A stretch of DNA of 64,000 nucleotides from Treponema sp. (lineage in GTDB: Bacteria; Spirochaetota; Spirochaetia; Treponematales; Treponemataceae). The translations under genes and the position numbers were made by a program. Of this stretch, positions 7,296-14,188 are shown piece after piece. The stretch is taken from positions 1-64,000 of the forward strand of contig JAEDCN010000009.1 in the NCBI GenBank assembly GCA_016294105.1, written 5' to 3'. Position 1 is the stretch's first letter; each line of letters starts with the position of its first letter. The notes under the pieces were generated by a model, which worked only from the letters and a program-made list of their open reading frames with translations, ran no database searches and had not been told where the DNA came from.

Positions 7296-8369
7296 TCACT
7301 CGTTTATATTTGCAGGAATTGACTCATAATGAATTCCTGCAAAAGTCTTTAAGACTGCCTCAAATATAATTTTTGCTCCATCACAAGGAACCGCCATCCC
7401 TATCTGTTTTCTGACAGATTCCTTGCTTCCCTCAAAAACATAGTTATCAGGGAAAGTTTGGAGTCTAGCACGTTCCCGATTCGTCAATGCTCTTGGCTCG
7501 CTCCAATGGTAAATATGAGTCCCCCCTCCTCCTGATCCGGTCACGGTATATGCAGGTTTACTAGGATCGAGCCGTTTATAAATCTGACTAATTCTTGCAC
7601 CACGGACATTCAATTTCAAATGGTCAGGAAGATTTGCTGTAAATGCATTCTCACCAGGTTTAATATGATTAAGTCTCTCGACAACCTGAGCAGATTGCAC
7701 CGTATACTCATTGTTACTTGCATTCTCCTGTATAGGGGGCTCATCAATAGCCTCTCTACATGTTTTCAAAACATATCCATTCGTACTGGGAACTTTGAAA
7801 TCAAAAGGCAAATCATTTCTGATACCAATAATTATAACCCGATGACGAGCTTGGGGAATACCATAGTCTTCAAATTTATATAAATTGGGATAAATCTTGT
7901 ATCCAGCAGCAATCATATCTGCCTTGATTTTTTCAAAAGCGGAACCTTCATTGGCACTTTTTAATCCTCCAACATTCTCCGCCAAGAACCATTGCGGTTG
8001 TTTATCTTTAAGCACTTTGATTCCATAGGAATACAATGGACCAAATTTTCCATTGATTCCCTTTTGTTCTCCAACCACACTAAAATCGTTGCAAGGAAAA
8101 CCAAAAGCCAATGCGTCAATATCTCCGATATCATACAAACGGTTAAAATCAAGTTCTCGAATATCACCACAAATAACAGATTCTGGTTTATCAGGGCAGA
8201 TATTTCTGATATATGTCTGGCAAGTATCCTTATCATAGTCATTCGCCCATTGATGGATAATCTTATAATCAGGATTACCTATTGTTGCTGTAATCGCTCC
8301 AAGCGCAAGGCCACCGGGGCCACAGAAAAGTTCGCCTAACCTAAATATCATTTGGTTTTGAAACCTCAT
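7296..8369 (-). CDS. DNA (cytosine-5-)-methyltransferase
   Basis: A 357-residue C5-cytosine methyltransferase that should protect the host from the adjacent nuclease. Classical motifs are in order: motif I FCGPGG (15-20), motif IV GFPCNDFS with catalytic C93, motif VI ENV (131-133), motif VIII QARHR (173-177), motif IX RALTNRERARLQTFPD, and motif X GMAVPC. The target-recognition region lies between VIII and IX (about 180-300). LlaJI of Lactococcus uses two methyltransferases because its site GACGC is asymmetric; only one is present here, so the recognition site may be symmetric or a second enzyme may lie elsewhere. It leads a three-gene operon. An alternative start is the ATG at 8351. Confidence 0.92.
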   Translation of the reverse strand: MRFQNQMIFRLGELFCGPGGLALGAITATIGNPDYKIIHQWANDYDKDTCQTYIRNICPDKPESVICGDIRELDFNRLYDIGDIDALAFGFPCNDFSVVGEQKGINGKFGPLYSYGIKVLKDKQPQWFLAENVGGLKSANEGSAFEKIKADMIAAGYKIYPNLYKFEDYGIPQARHRVIIIGIRNDLPFDFKVPSTNGYVLKTCREAIDEPPIQENASNNEYTVQSAQVVERLNHIKPGENAFTANLPDHLKLNVRGARISQIYKRLDPSKPAYTVTGSGGGGTHIYHWSEPRALTNRERARLQTFPDNYVFEGSKESVRKQIGMAVPCDGAKIIFEAVLKTFAGIHYESIPANINE

Positions 8370-8543
8370 CCAGTAGTTTGTTAAGGAAATGATTACATTT
8401 CCTTATATCCTCTCCTCTTGTTGTATGCCAAGATATGACATCGGCATACCTAAGAAACGGCATGGATAAAACGTTTTCAAAATATATTTTACCGCAGTAA
8501 AAGTAGAGATACCATCATAAAAAAATCGAAATTCTATATACAT

Positions 8544-8921
8544 CTATACTTCCACATAAGCAAAGGATTGTGGTGCGTACATTATATCAAAATCAGAAAG
8601 CTCTTTCTTCTGATTGTATTCTCGAGCAGAAGCTACCTTTATTGCAAAAGCATTTGCTCGGCCATGAAAATACTTGTCATAAAATTCTTGAGTTGTGCCT
8701 GCAAAATCCTTCGTCAAAGTCCACAATACAGCCGGAGAATCATTTAAAATTGTATCTATTTCAAATTCTCCGATGACTTTTCGCTCAGGAGACGAGGAAT
8801 ATACAATTACACGCCTTACAGACTTGTCTTTAAAAACATTTTTTCGGAATTCATATTTTTTTGTTCCATCAAAAATCTTATGTGCATATTCAGGTTTAAT
8901 CGACAACAAAACTGCCTTCAC
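8544..8921 (-). CDS. Stand-alone ASCH-domain protein
   Basis: The 125-residue product matches the ASCH/PUA-like fold: it opens with VLLSIKPEYAHKIFDGTKKYEFR, the usual beta-strand and helix with the K(Y/F)E.R ligand-binding motif, and continues through VYSSSPERKVIGEFEI. ASCH domains are thought to bind RNA or modified nucleosides; E. coli YqfB is an ASCH amidohydrolase acting on N4-acetylcytidine. The GTG start at 8921 has GAGGAG seven bases upstream, located inside the end of the preceding gene; the two genes overlap by 26 bp and are surely co-expressed. Whether this protein is an enzyme, an RNA sensor or an antitoxin to its PIN-containing partner is unknown. Confidence 0.8.
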   Translation of the reverse strand: MKAVLLSIKPEYAHKIFDGTKKYEFRKNVFKDKSVRRVIVYSSSPERKVIGEFEIDTILNDSPAVLWTLTKDFAGTTQEFYDKYFHGRANAFAIKVASAREYNQKKELSDFDIMYAPQSFAYVEV

Positions 8922-10398
8922 TTTTCGTCTCCTCTAAAATAGTTTCAAATTGTGCTTTACTGATTTTTCTGAAACCTCTTGGTGCATCATTTATTCCATG
9001 GAGAATTTCAAGCTCTATCAATCTTTCCATAGTTACTCGTTTTGGGAATGAGTACACATATAGAAAATTTACGACAAAAGGTCTTCGTGTAGAGTAATTC
9101 CACATTTCTTTTAATGAATTTTCAGAAAATACACTTCCACTAAGGCAATAATCTACAAATTCTGATTCAGAAGAAAAAGACTCCCTTATGTCAGACACGA
9201 CTCCTACTGTCGTAACAACACTTTTAAAATATCCACCAGTTCGATAGAAGATAAGAATATCTCCTTTTTTTGGATGTGGTGCGATAGCTCGTGAAACATA
9301 AACCTTGGCTATACCATTGCGATGAGGAGAGTCTTCTATAAAATCTTTTGGCGATTCCGTATTCAATATAGAATCTGGTAGTAATTCTGTATGGTACTCA
9401 GGATAAATAGGGACTATAAAGGAATCTTGGGATTTAGATATGTATGGATAACTTTCTCTTATACAGTTGACGGAAAAGCTCGGAATGAAAGTTCTAACAT
9501 ATACATTCTCAGCCGCTTTCTTGCCCCAAAAAGTAAAACCCCATTTTTCCATGAGACTAATCAATCTTTTTTGTTCATCTCGCTTGTCATATATTGTGAC
9601 ATATATTTCATCAACTTTATTCTTTAAAGCATTGTCAAAAATAATCTTTAGAAATCGCTCTCCTAATCTGAATCCATTGCTAATCACCTTAAAAGTACCG
9701 ACTTTTAATCTTTTCTTTGGCTGAAATTGTGGAACTATATCTAGGTAGTTCTCATCGGTTCCTTCAACCTTCAAATATAAAAAGGATAATAATCTTCCAT
9801 TGTTTGAATTTACCGTTATATAAGCTTCATCATCATATTTTCTCAAAAACCAATTGTCAAATCCTTCATAGTCATCTTTAAGTGATTGAAAGAAAGTGTC
9901 ATTTAAATCAATTTTAGCAAACTGGATTTTCTGAACATTAAGGACTTTATAATCCACAAGCTCAGGATGCTCAGAATAAATCTTTTCCAGAAATTCATCT
10001 ATGGTAAAAACTTTTTCGGAAATTTCCAATAGATCAGCTTTCTTATGAATTTTTTTATCTTCTGTTATCAAGCTATCAACCCTATTAGAAAAAACTTCAT
10101 TTAAAATTTGAGTATCTATCTTATCATTCTCATTTGTATCAATTTGCTGAGAGACTTTTAAAACTTGCTCACTCATAGGCGATGAATTTTCGATAATTTC
10201 ATAACTCTGTAACTTAACTTTAAATGCTGAGACAGTATCAGAATTTGAATTTTTTAAAATTTCAGAAACAGTCAGATTATGAATAACTTTTATATAATGT
10301 CCTCTATCAAGCCATTTAAAAAGTGTGCCTATATCCTGATTTTTAATCTTAGAAGCTTCTCTGTGAATTATAATATTAGTGTCAAGCAGTACTCTCAC
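8896..10398 (-). CDS. PIN-GNAT-ASCH three-domain protein, candidate defence effector
   Basis: A 500-residue fusion with three recognisable parts. Residues 1-140 look like a PIN nuclease: VLLDTNI places the first acidic residue at D6, and SLITEDKKIHKKA is the characteristic late motif. Residues about 150-310 fit a GNAT acyltransferase, with NGFRLGERFLK as the acetyl-CoA loop and the closing LMEKWGF.FWG. Residues about 350-490 resemble an ASCH/EVE (PUA-like) domain, with GDILIFYRTGGYFKSVVTTVGVV. The GTG start has GGGAGG six bases upstream. It overlaps a second ASCH gene and sits beside a restriction system in AT-rich DNA, so a role in RNA-directed defence or abortive infection is reasonable but inferred. 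Catalytic activity of each domain is unverified. Confidence 0.72.
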   Translation of the reverse strand: MRVLLDTNIIIHREASKIKNQDIGTLFKWLDRGHYIKVIHNLTVSEILKNSNSDTVSAFKVKLQSYEIIENSSPMSEQVLKVSQQIDTNENDKIDTQILNEVFSNRVDSLITEDKKIHKKADLLEISEKVFTIDEFLEKIYSEHPELVDYKVLNVQKIQFAKIDLNDTFFQSLKDDYEGFDNWFLRKYDDEAYITVNSNNGRLLSFLYLKVEGTDENYLDIVPQFQPKKRLKVGTFKVISNGFRLGERFLKIIFDNALKNKVDEIYVTIYDKRDEQKRLISLMEKWGFTFWGKKAAENVYVRTFIPSFSVNCIRESYPYISKSQDSFIVPIYPEYHTELLPDSILNTESPKDFIEDSPHRNGIAKVYVSRAIAPHPKKGDILIFYRTGGYFKSVVTTVGVVSDIRESFSSESEFVDYCLSGSVFSENSLKEMWNYSTRRPFVVNFLYVYSFPKRVTMERLIELEILHGINDAPRGFRKISKAQFETILEETKSEGSFVVD

Positions 10399-10443
10399 AA
10401 CTCACCTCCCATGGCAACTTCTACAATACCATCCTACCACACC

Positions 10444-10467
10444 CACTGTCCCATAGAATGACACAGT
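10444..10467. promoter_or_regulatory. Interrupted CACTGT palindrome upstream of the PIN gene
   Basis: CACTGT at 10444-10449 is mirrored by ACAGTG at 10462-10467. The site lies about 50-70 bp upstream of the GTG start at 10398, where a promoter would be expected. It could be an operator; no convincing -35/-10 pair was identified. Confidence 0.3.
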
Positions 10468-10619
10468 GATATATTTTTCTTACAAAATATACCGAGCATT
10501 ATAATCAATAACCCGAGCCCTGACAATGAGAAGAATGGAGAAAATGAATTTTATTTATCACATTAATCTTTGATTCAATGTAAGGTTATATGCAGATAAT
10601 GGAGATTCCCTCCTCCCCC

Positions 10620-10734
10620 CAATCTTACACACGGTACTAGTGCAATCTTACACACGGTAAGATTGCCTTCTTACACATGGTAAGATTGGACTCTTACACA
10701 TAGTAAGATTGGGCTCTTACACATGGTAAGATTG
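10620..10734. repeat. Five-copy 23-bp tandem array of palindromic units
   Basis: Five head-to-tail 23-bp units start at 10620, 10643, 10666, 10689 and 10712 with no spacers. The second is a perfect palindrome, CAATCTTAC-ACACG-GTAAGATTG. The others keep the CTTACACA(C/T)(G/A)GTA core and vary at the outer bases; the first has lost its right arm. The array lies between the divergent PIN-GNAT-ASCH gene and the XRE regulator. Iterated palindromes of this kind serve as iterons or multi-copy operators. No replication initiator gene is in the window, so an operator array is the more likely reading. Confidence 0.92.
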
Positions 10735-10765
10735 AGCGTGGAAATTATTGTGCAGGGAGATCAAG

Positions 10766-10799
10766 AAATGATAATTTTTTTGTAAATAAATTATCATTT
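10766..10799. promoter_or_regulatory. 12-bp inverted repeat upstream of the XRE promoter
   Basis: AAATGATAATTT at 10766-10777 is mirrored exactly by AAATTATCATTT at 10788-10799 with a ten-base centre. It ends three bases before the -35 box of the XRE gene, a position suited to autoregulation by the encoded repressor. Confidence 0.6.
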
Positions 10800-10802
10800 T
10801 TA

Positions 10803-10831
10803 TTGACAATAAAGTAATTTATTATTACTAT
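10803..10831 (+). promoter_or_regulatory. Promoter of the XRE regulator gene
   Basis: TTGACA at 10803-10808 and TACTAT at 10826-10831 are 17 bp apart in very AT-rich DNA. A GGGGGA Shine-Dalgarno-like run follows about seven bases before the ATG at 10851. Confidence 0.7.
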
Positions 10832-10850
10832 TATAGTATGGGGGACAAAG

Positions 10851-11189
10851 ATGAACAATAACTTGGGAAACACACTCGAAAGGATGCTCAAGGAACAAAA
10901 CATGAGCCAAAAGGAACTGGCCCAAAAGGCAGCTGTTACTGAGGCTGCAGTCTCCCACTACATCAAGGGGGATCGCATTCCCCGTAGCACCACCCTAGGA
11001 CTCATTGCAGGAGCCTTGGGGGTTACAGCAGGTTTTTTGCTAGGAGCAGGAGTTACTTCTGCCACTGCAGAAAAGAAAAAACAAACCTTTGAAGAAACAA
11101 AGGATATGCTCAAAAAGCACAGTGACAGCTTTACCCAGCAACAGCGACTGGAGCTTATTGGTATATTGTCACAAGGAGGGCAGGAATGA
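10851..11189 (+). CDS. XRE-family transcriptional regulator
   Basis: A 112-residue repressor-like protein with a Cro/CI helix-turn-helix at residues 8-62: the block MSQKELAQKAAVTEAAVSHYIKGDRIPRS contains the two helices. Residues 63-112 form a short Ala/Gly/Lys-rich C-terminal segment, perhaps for dimerisation. It is transcribed away from the defence genes, with an inverted repeat abutting its own promoter and the 23-bp palindromic array a further 30 bp upstream. That arrangement suggests it controls itself and possibly the divergent PIN-GNAT-ASCH gene. Similar regulators are often followed by a metallopeptidase; here the next start (11186) reads only five codons. Confidence 0.85.
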   Translation: MNNNLGNTLERMLKEQNMSQKELAQKAAVTEAAVSHYIKGDRIPRSTTLGLIAGALGVTAGFLLGAGVTSATAEKKKQTFEETKDMLKKHSDSFTQQQRLELIGILSQGGQE

Positions 11190-11203
11190 AAAACAAAACA
11201 TAA

Positions 11204-11411
11204 GGTCACTCTCAAATTCGGAATGGAGTGACCAACTACGAGTAAAGCAAAAAAGCAAGAGGCGGTGGCGTTCGTCGAACACACAACTTCATGCTGCTAC
11301 CGAAAGCAAAGGGCATCCCCAAAAGGAGGGAGCCTTAAATCTAATAGGGTAAAGAAGCCCGAAGGAGCAAACAATGATTTGCTTTGTACGTTGCCGGAGA
11401 GAGACTCCGGT
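11204..11411 (+). ncRNA. Candidate structured RNA or leader (five hairpins)
   Basis: This protein-free stretch contains a dense series of stems: GGTCACTC/GAGTGACC (11204/11226), GGTGGC/GCTACC (11264/11296) enclosing GTTC/GAAC (11270/11277), GGG/CCC (11347/11358), GCAAA/TTTGC (11367/11378) and GCCGGAG/CTCCGGT (11393/11405). The last lies 24 bases before the ATG of the HU-like gene. The density suggests a structured leader, riboswitch-like element or separate small RNA. I could not match it to a known class; parts resemble glycine-riboswitch words but in the wrong order. Confidence 0.4.
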
Positions 11412-11434
11412 GTATAGAAATAGGAGATATCCAA

Positions 11435-12205
11435 ATGAATACGAATTCAATCGAGAAATTGAATGGTTCAGTGAATGTAACCATCCACAAAAATTACTTT
11501 AAGAAAGACGACACAAACCATGCACGAGTCCAGCGTACTACTGCTGGTATGGACAATGTGATTGCCCTTGTCTGTGAAAAATCAAACCTTTTTGACAAAG
11601 CCTCCTTGGTGGCAGCCCAAATGCTGTTCAAGGATGCGATTCTGGACCTGTTGCAACAGGGAGCTGCAGTAAACCTTTTTGAACTAGGAACCTTGTATCC
11701 TTGTTCCCAAGGGAGTATCAATTCCAACAACCCTAGCCCTACAGAGATTCCTCCCCTCACCTTGGGATTCACCCCCGCACAAGTTTCACTAGAAGCCGTA
11801 AGCAAGGCCACAGTCTCCATGTCTCAGCTGGCAGAAACCCATCCTGTCATTAACCTGATAGAAGACCTTTCCACTCACAAGTCTGATTTTTCATTGAGCC
11901 TCTCAAAGCCTGTGCGCATTACCGGCAGAAGACTCAAAATTGCAGGGGATACAAGTGAAACAGGCCTGTACTTTGCCCCGCACAATGACCAGGGTTTGAT
12001 TGACGAAACAGAAGCAGACTGGATCCGAGTAGAAGATGCAGCCTTTTTCAAGAACACTTCCACCTTCTTAGAGTTCATTCTTCCAGCATCTTTAAGTCCA
12101 GACACCAGCTACAGCCTAGTTATCAAGACAGCCTCTGGCCGAGGAAAAACAGTGAATAAAACTGTCCGCAAGCTCGTCTTTGACAAAACAATCACCATCA
12201 ATTAA
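11435..12205 (+). CDS. HU-like DNA-binding protein with DUF4469 C-terminal domain
   Basis: The 256-residue product has an N-terminal HU/IHF-like domain (about 1-110), recognisable by the VTIHKNYFK...ARV opening and by the DLLQQGAAVNLFELGTL helix-strand block. The C-terminal region (about 140-256), ending in Ser/Thr-rich beta strands, fits DUF4469, an immunoglobulin-like extension common in Bacteroidetes and treponemes. HU-like proteins bend or coat DNA; the role of this long form is unknown. The ATG at 11435 has GGAG with eight-base spacing and follows a hairpin-rich leader. A strong terminator follows, so it is a single-gene unit. Confidence 0.72.
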   Translation: MNTNSIEKLNGSVNVTIHKNYFKKDDTNHARVQRTTAGMDNVIALVCEKSNLFDKASLVAAQMLFKDAILDLLQQGAAVNLFELGTLYPCSQGSINSNNPSPTEIPPLTLGFTPAQVSLEAVSKATVSMSQLAETHPVINLIEDLSTHKSDFSLSLSKPVRITGRRLKIAGDTSETGLYFAPHNDQGLIDETEADWIRVEDAAFFKNTSTFLEFILPASLSPDTSYSLVIKTASGRGKTVNKTVRKLVFDKTITIN

Positions 12206-12213
12206 AAAATAAC

Positions 12214-12256
12214 AATGCCCCAGTTTCAGCACAAGCCGGAACTGGGGCATTTTTTA
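12214..12256 (+). terminator. Rho-independent terminator after the HU-like gene
   Basis: AATGCCCCAGTT (12214-12225) pairs with AACTGGGGCATT (12240-12251) and is followed by a T run to 12255. Twelve paired bases make it strong. Confidence 0.92.
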
Positions 12257-12323
12257 CCCCCCCTCCCCACCTTGCCTTTTACCCCAAAAGGTGATACCCT
12301 CTTTTCCTACAAGGAGAACTGCC

Positions 12324-12731
12324 ATGAACAGAGAAGCCCAGGTGCTTGAGCGCGTTAATAATCCCAATCTTTTCAATAGTCATAACGGCATTACCGTCAC
12401 TGCTGTAGGTGGTGGCAAGGCTCAAGGAGTGCTGGAAGTCTCTTCCACCAGCCTGAATCCCCACGGTATTGTTCACGGTGGCTGCCTCTATACCCTGGCA
12501 GATACAGTGGCAGGTTCTGCCGTTGCCGCTAGCTGTGGAGGGCCCTGTGTTACCGTCAGTGGCACCTTGGAATTCCTTCGGCCAGCAACGGGAGAGGCCA
12601 TTTACTGTACAGCCAGTCCCAAAAAGCTAGGAAGCACCATTTGCACCATGGAGGTGGAACTTACAAACCAAGACCACAAGGTAGTTGCCACTGGCACCTT
12701 CATCTTCATGCTGGTACAGCCCAAGGTTTAG
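12324..12731 (+). CDS. PaaI-type hotdog-fold acyl-CoA thioesterase
   Basis: A 135-residue single-hotdog thioesterase expected to hydrolyse aryl- or acyl-CoA esters in the cytoplasm. The family motif LNPHGIVHGGCLYTLADTVAG (about 43-63) holds the HGG turn and the catalytic Asp at the start of the central helix. The second half gives the usual beta sheet ending FIFMLVQP. The ATG at 12324 is chosen because AAGGAG sits seven bases upstream; an upstream in-frame ATG at 12291 would add an unlikely Arg/Thr/Pro-rich extension. It converges with the reductase gene, sharing four bases at the stops. Confidence 0.88.
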   Translation: MNREAQVLERVNNPNLFNSHNGITVTAVGGGKAQGVLEVSSTSLNPHGIVHGGCLYTLADTVAGSAVAASCGGPCVTVSGTLEFLRPATGEAIYCTASPKKLGSTICTMEVELTNQDHKVVATGTFIFMLVQPKV

Positions 12732-13324
12732 ACCTTCATCTCATCTTTTACCCGCTTAAGCTCCAAAGGCACCTGGTCTGGAGCCATCATGTCCAGTCCT
12801 TCTGCCTTGATGCAGCTGGTTTCCTGAATACCAAAAAAATTCTTGCACAAGCTTTCCCAGTAGCTATAACCATAGTCACAAAAAATGGGGCCACCAGCGG
12901 TGGTAATGTAGTAAAACTTTTTGGCACGGCACATTCCCACAGGAACAGCCCCCTCATAGTCAAAGGTAATGCCAGGAACACAAATATTTTCTATATACGT
13001 TTTAACGATAGCAGGAAAGGAAAGATCCCAGTAGGGGGCAGCCACCACAATCAGGTCAGCGGAGGCAAACTGATGGGCATAGTCAAACATTTCATGGTGA
13101 AAATCCCTGCTTTGCAAAAGCTTATCCCGTTCCACCAGGCTTTGTCTACTGTGACCACACAACGGTAGCTGAGCCAGATCCAATTCCTCCACCACCAACT
13201 CACCAGAATCAGCTAAATCTTTCGCTCCTGCAAAAGTGGCAGACAGCAAAGTCAAAAGATGGCGGGCTAGCTCCAAGGTTCTAGAATTCTCCCGCACGCA
13301 ACCGTTTACAAACAAGAGCTTCAT
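12728..13324 (-). CDS. Flavodoxin-fold NAD(P)H-dependent oxidoreductase
   Basis: A 198-residue FMN-dependent reductase of the Flavodoxin_2 group (azoreductase or NAD(P)H:quinone reductase type). The phosphate-binding loop NGCVRENSRTLELA is at residues 7-20. The isoalloxazine-contact segment APYWDLSFPAIVKTYIENI is near 95-113, and TAGG near 142 closes the flavin site. It probably reduces quinones or nitro/azo compounds with two electrons. The ATG has AAGGAG nine bases upstream. The gene is monocistronic and converges on the thioesterase gene. Confidence 0.82.
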   Translation of the reverse strand: MKLLFVNGCVRENSRTLELARHLLTLLSATFAGAKDLADSGELVVEELDLAQLPLCGHSRQSLVERDKLLQSRDFHHEMFDYAHQFASADLIVVAAPYWDLSFPAIVKTYIENICVPGITFDYEGAVPVGMCRAKKFYYITTAGGPIFCDYGYSYWESLCKNFFGIQETSCIKAEGLDMMAPDQVPLELKRVKDEMKV

Positions 13325-13351
13325 GGATACTATCTCCTTTCCGTAAGTCGC

Positions 13352-13942
13352 TTATAAAATTCTATACATTTGCATTAATTCGTAATTATTTTTAGAAATA
13401 ATACTCGTATTAAGTGAACGAAAACCATTGTTTTCATAAAATCTTATTAAAGAGGTATTTTTCTCGCATTCTAAAAACACAGTTTTTCCACTTGTCATGT
13501 TAAATACGTCTTGAACCTGTTCCAGAGCAATATCCATCAAGCTACTACCTTGTATTGCTCTCGAATTGGGAGAAAAATTCTTACCAAGTTGTGCAATTAA
13601 AATTGCAGGAATGAGATATGAAGAAAATTCTTCATCAAAATACCCAAATCGACTAATAGATTTTTTCTCAGATTGAGACAAAATATCAGCTTTTATGGTG
13701 AGCATTTTAATTGCCAAGGTAAAATATCCCAAAATATCAAAAGAGTCTTCTAAAGAAACAATGAGATGGGTAGATGAGGTTTTTAATTTTGTAGATTGAA
13801 CAGCCTTGTTTTTCAAGAAAAATTCAACATCTTTGTTTTTTGAAGAAAAAGAATCCGAGATGGAAGCAAAGAAATCTTCACCTCCATCCACAGACAAAAG
13901 GTCAATCAATCGTATAATCTGAAAATCATTTCCTCTGATCAT
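13352..13942 (-). CDS. GNAT-type toxin of a toxin-antitoxin pair
   Basis: A 196-residue GNAT acetyltransferase. The C-terminal signature FLECEKNTSLIRFYENNGFRSL (about 152-173) is the closing strand-helix seen in TacT/AtaT-type toxins that acetylate aminoacyl-tRNA. An LGYFTLA-like strand and the RAIQGSSLMDIAL loop (acetyl-CoA site) are also present. The ATG at 13942 lies inside the end of the small upstream gene, so the two are co-translated. The region is strongly AT-rich. It could instead be a plain N-acetyltransferase, but the tiny overlapping partner with an antitoxin-like start supports a toxin-antitoxin module. Confidence 0.72.
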   Translation of the reverse strand: MIRGNDFQIIRLIDLLSVDGGEDFFASISDSFSSKNKDVEFFLKNKAVQSTKLKTSSTHLIVSLEDSFDILGYFTLAIKMLTIKADILSQSEKKSISRFGYFDEEFSSYLIPAILIAQLGKNFSPNSRAIQGSSLMDIALEQVQDVFNMTSGKTVFLECEKNTSLIRFYENNGFRSLNTSIISKNNYELMQMYRIL

Positions 13943-14096
13943 CAACTATCGCTTGTAGCATGTTTTTTGATAAAATCATTACATTTGTTTTATTTAAAGG
14001 ATGCTTTTTATCTTCATTTGAAAGAAGCTGTATAAAATTCTGAGCTTCTTTTTTTTCTTTTATTATGAATGACTTAGAAATACTTGAAGTTGCCAT
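13926..14096 (-). CDS. Small antitoxin, 56 aa
   Basis: The ATG at 14096 has a perfect AGGAGG six bases upstream and opens a 56-codon frame ending at TGA 13926. The product begins MATSSISKSFIIKEKKEAQ, the opening typical of small antitoxins paired with GNAT toxins. Lys, Asn and Ser are abundant. The stop lies inside the GNAT gene, with a 17-base overlap in another frame. The promoter at 14123-14151 overlaps an inverted repeat, as expected for an autoregulated module. How it neutralises the toxin is not visible from sequence. Confidence 0.75.
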   Translation of the reverse strand: MATSSISKSFIIKEKKEAQNFIQLLSNEDKKHPLNKTNVMILSKNMLQAIVDDQRK

Positions 14097-14122
14097 ACAA
14101 TACCTCCTTCGTCTACGCCTTC

Positions 14123-14158
14123 AATATATCAATTAAATTTGCAAAAGTCAATTTAATT
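14123..14158 (-). promoter_or_regulatory. Promoter-operator of the toxin-antitoxin operon
   Basis: On the minus strand TTGACT (plus 14146-14151) and TATATT (plus 14123-14128) are 17 bp apart. AATTAAATT at 14131-14139 and AATTTAATT at 14150-14158 form an inverted repeat covering the spacer and -35 box, the usual site for repression by an antitoxin or toxin-antitoxin complex. Confidence 0.7.
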
Positions 14159-14188
14159 AATCACTATTAAAACCTGTATCTCAAGCAA

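Noticed and set aside
10620..10734. CRISPR array
   Set aside because: The 23-bp units are contiguous with no unique spacers, and no cas genes are present.
11341..11411. Glycine riboswitch
   Set aside because: CCGAAGGAGCAA and GGAGAG words occur, but in the wrong order and without the CTCAGGCAAAAGGAC segment; no glycine-related gene follows.
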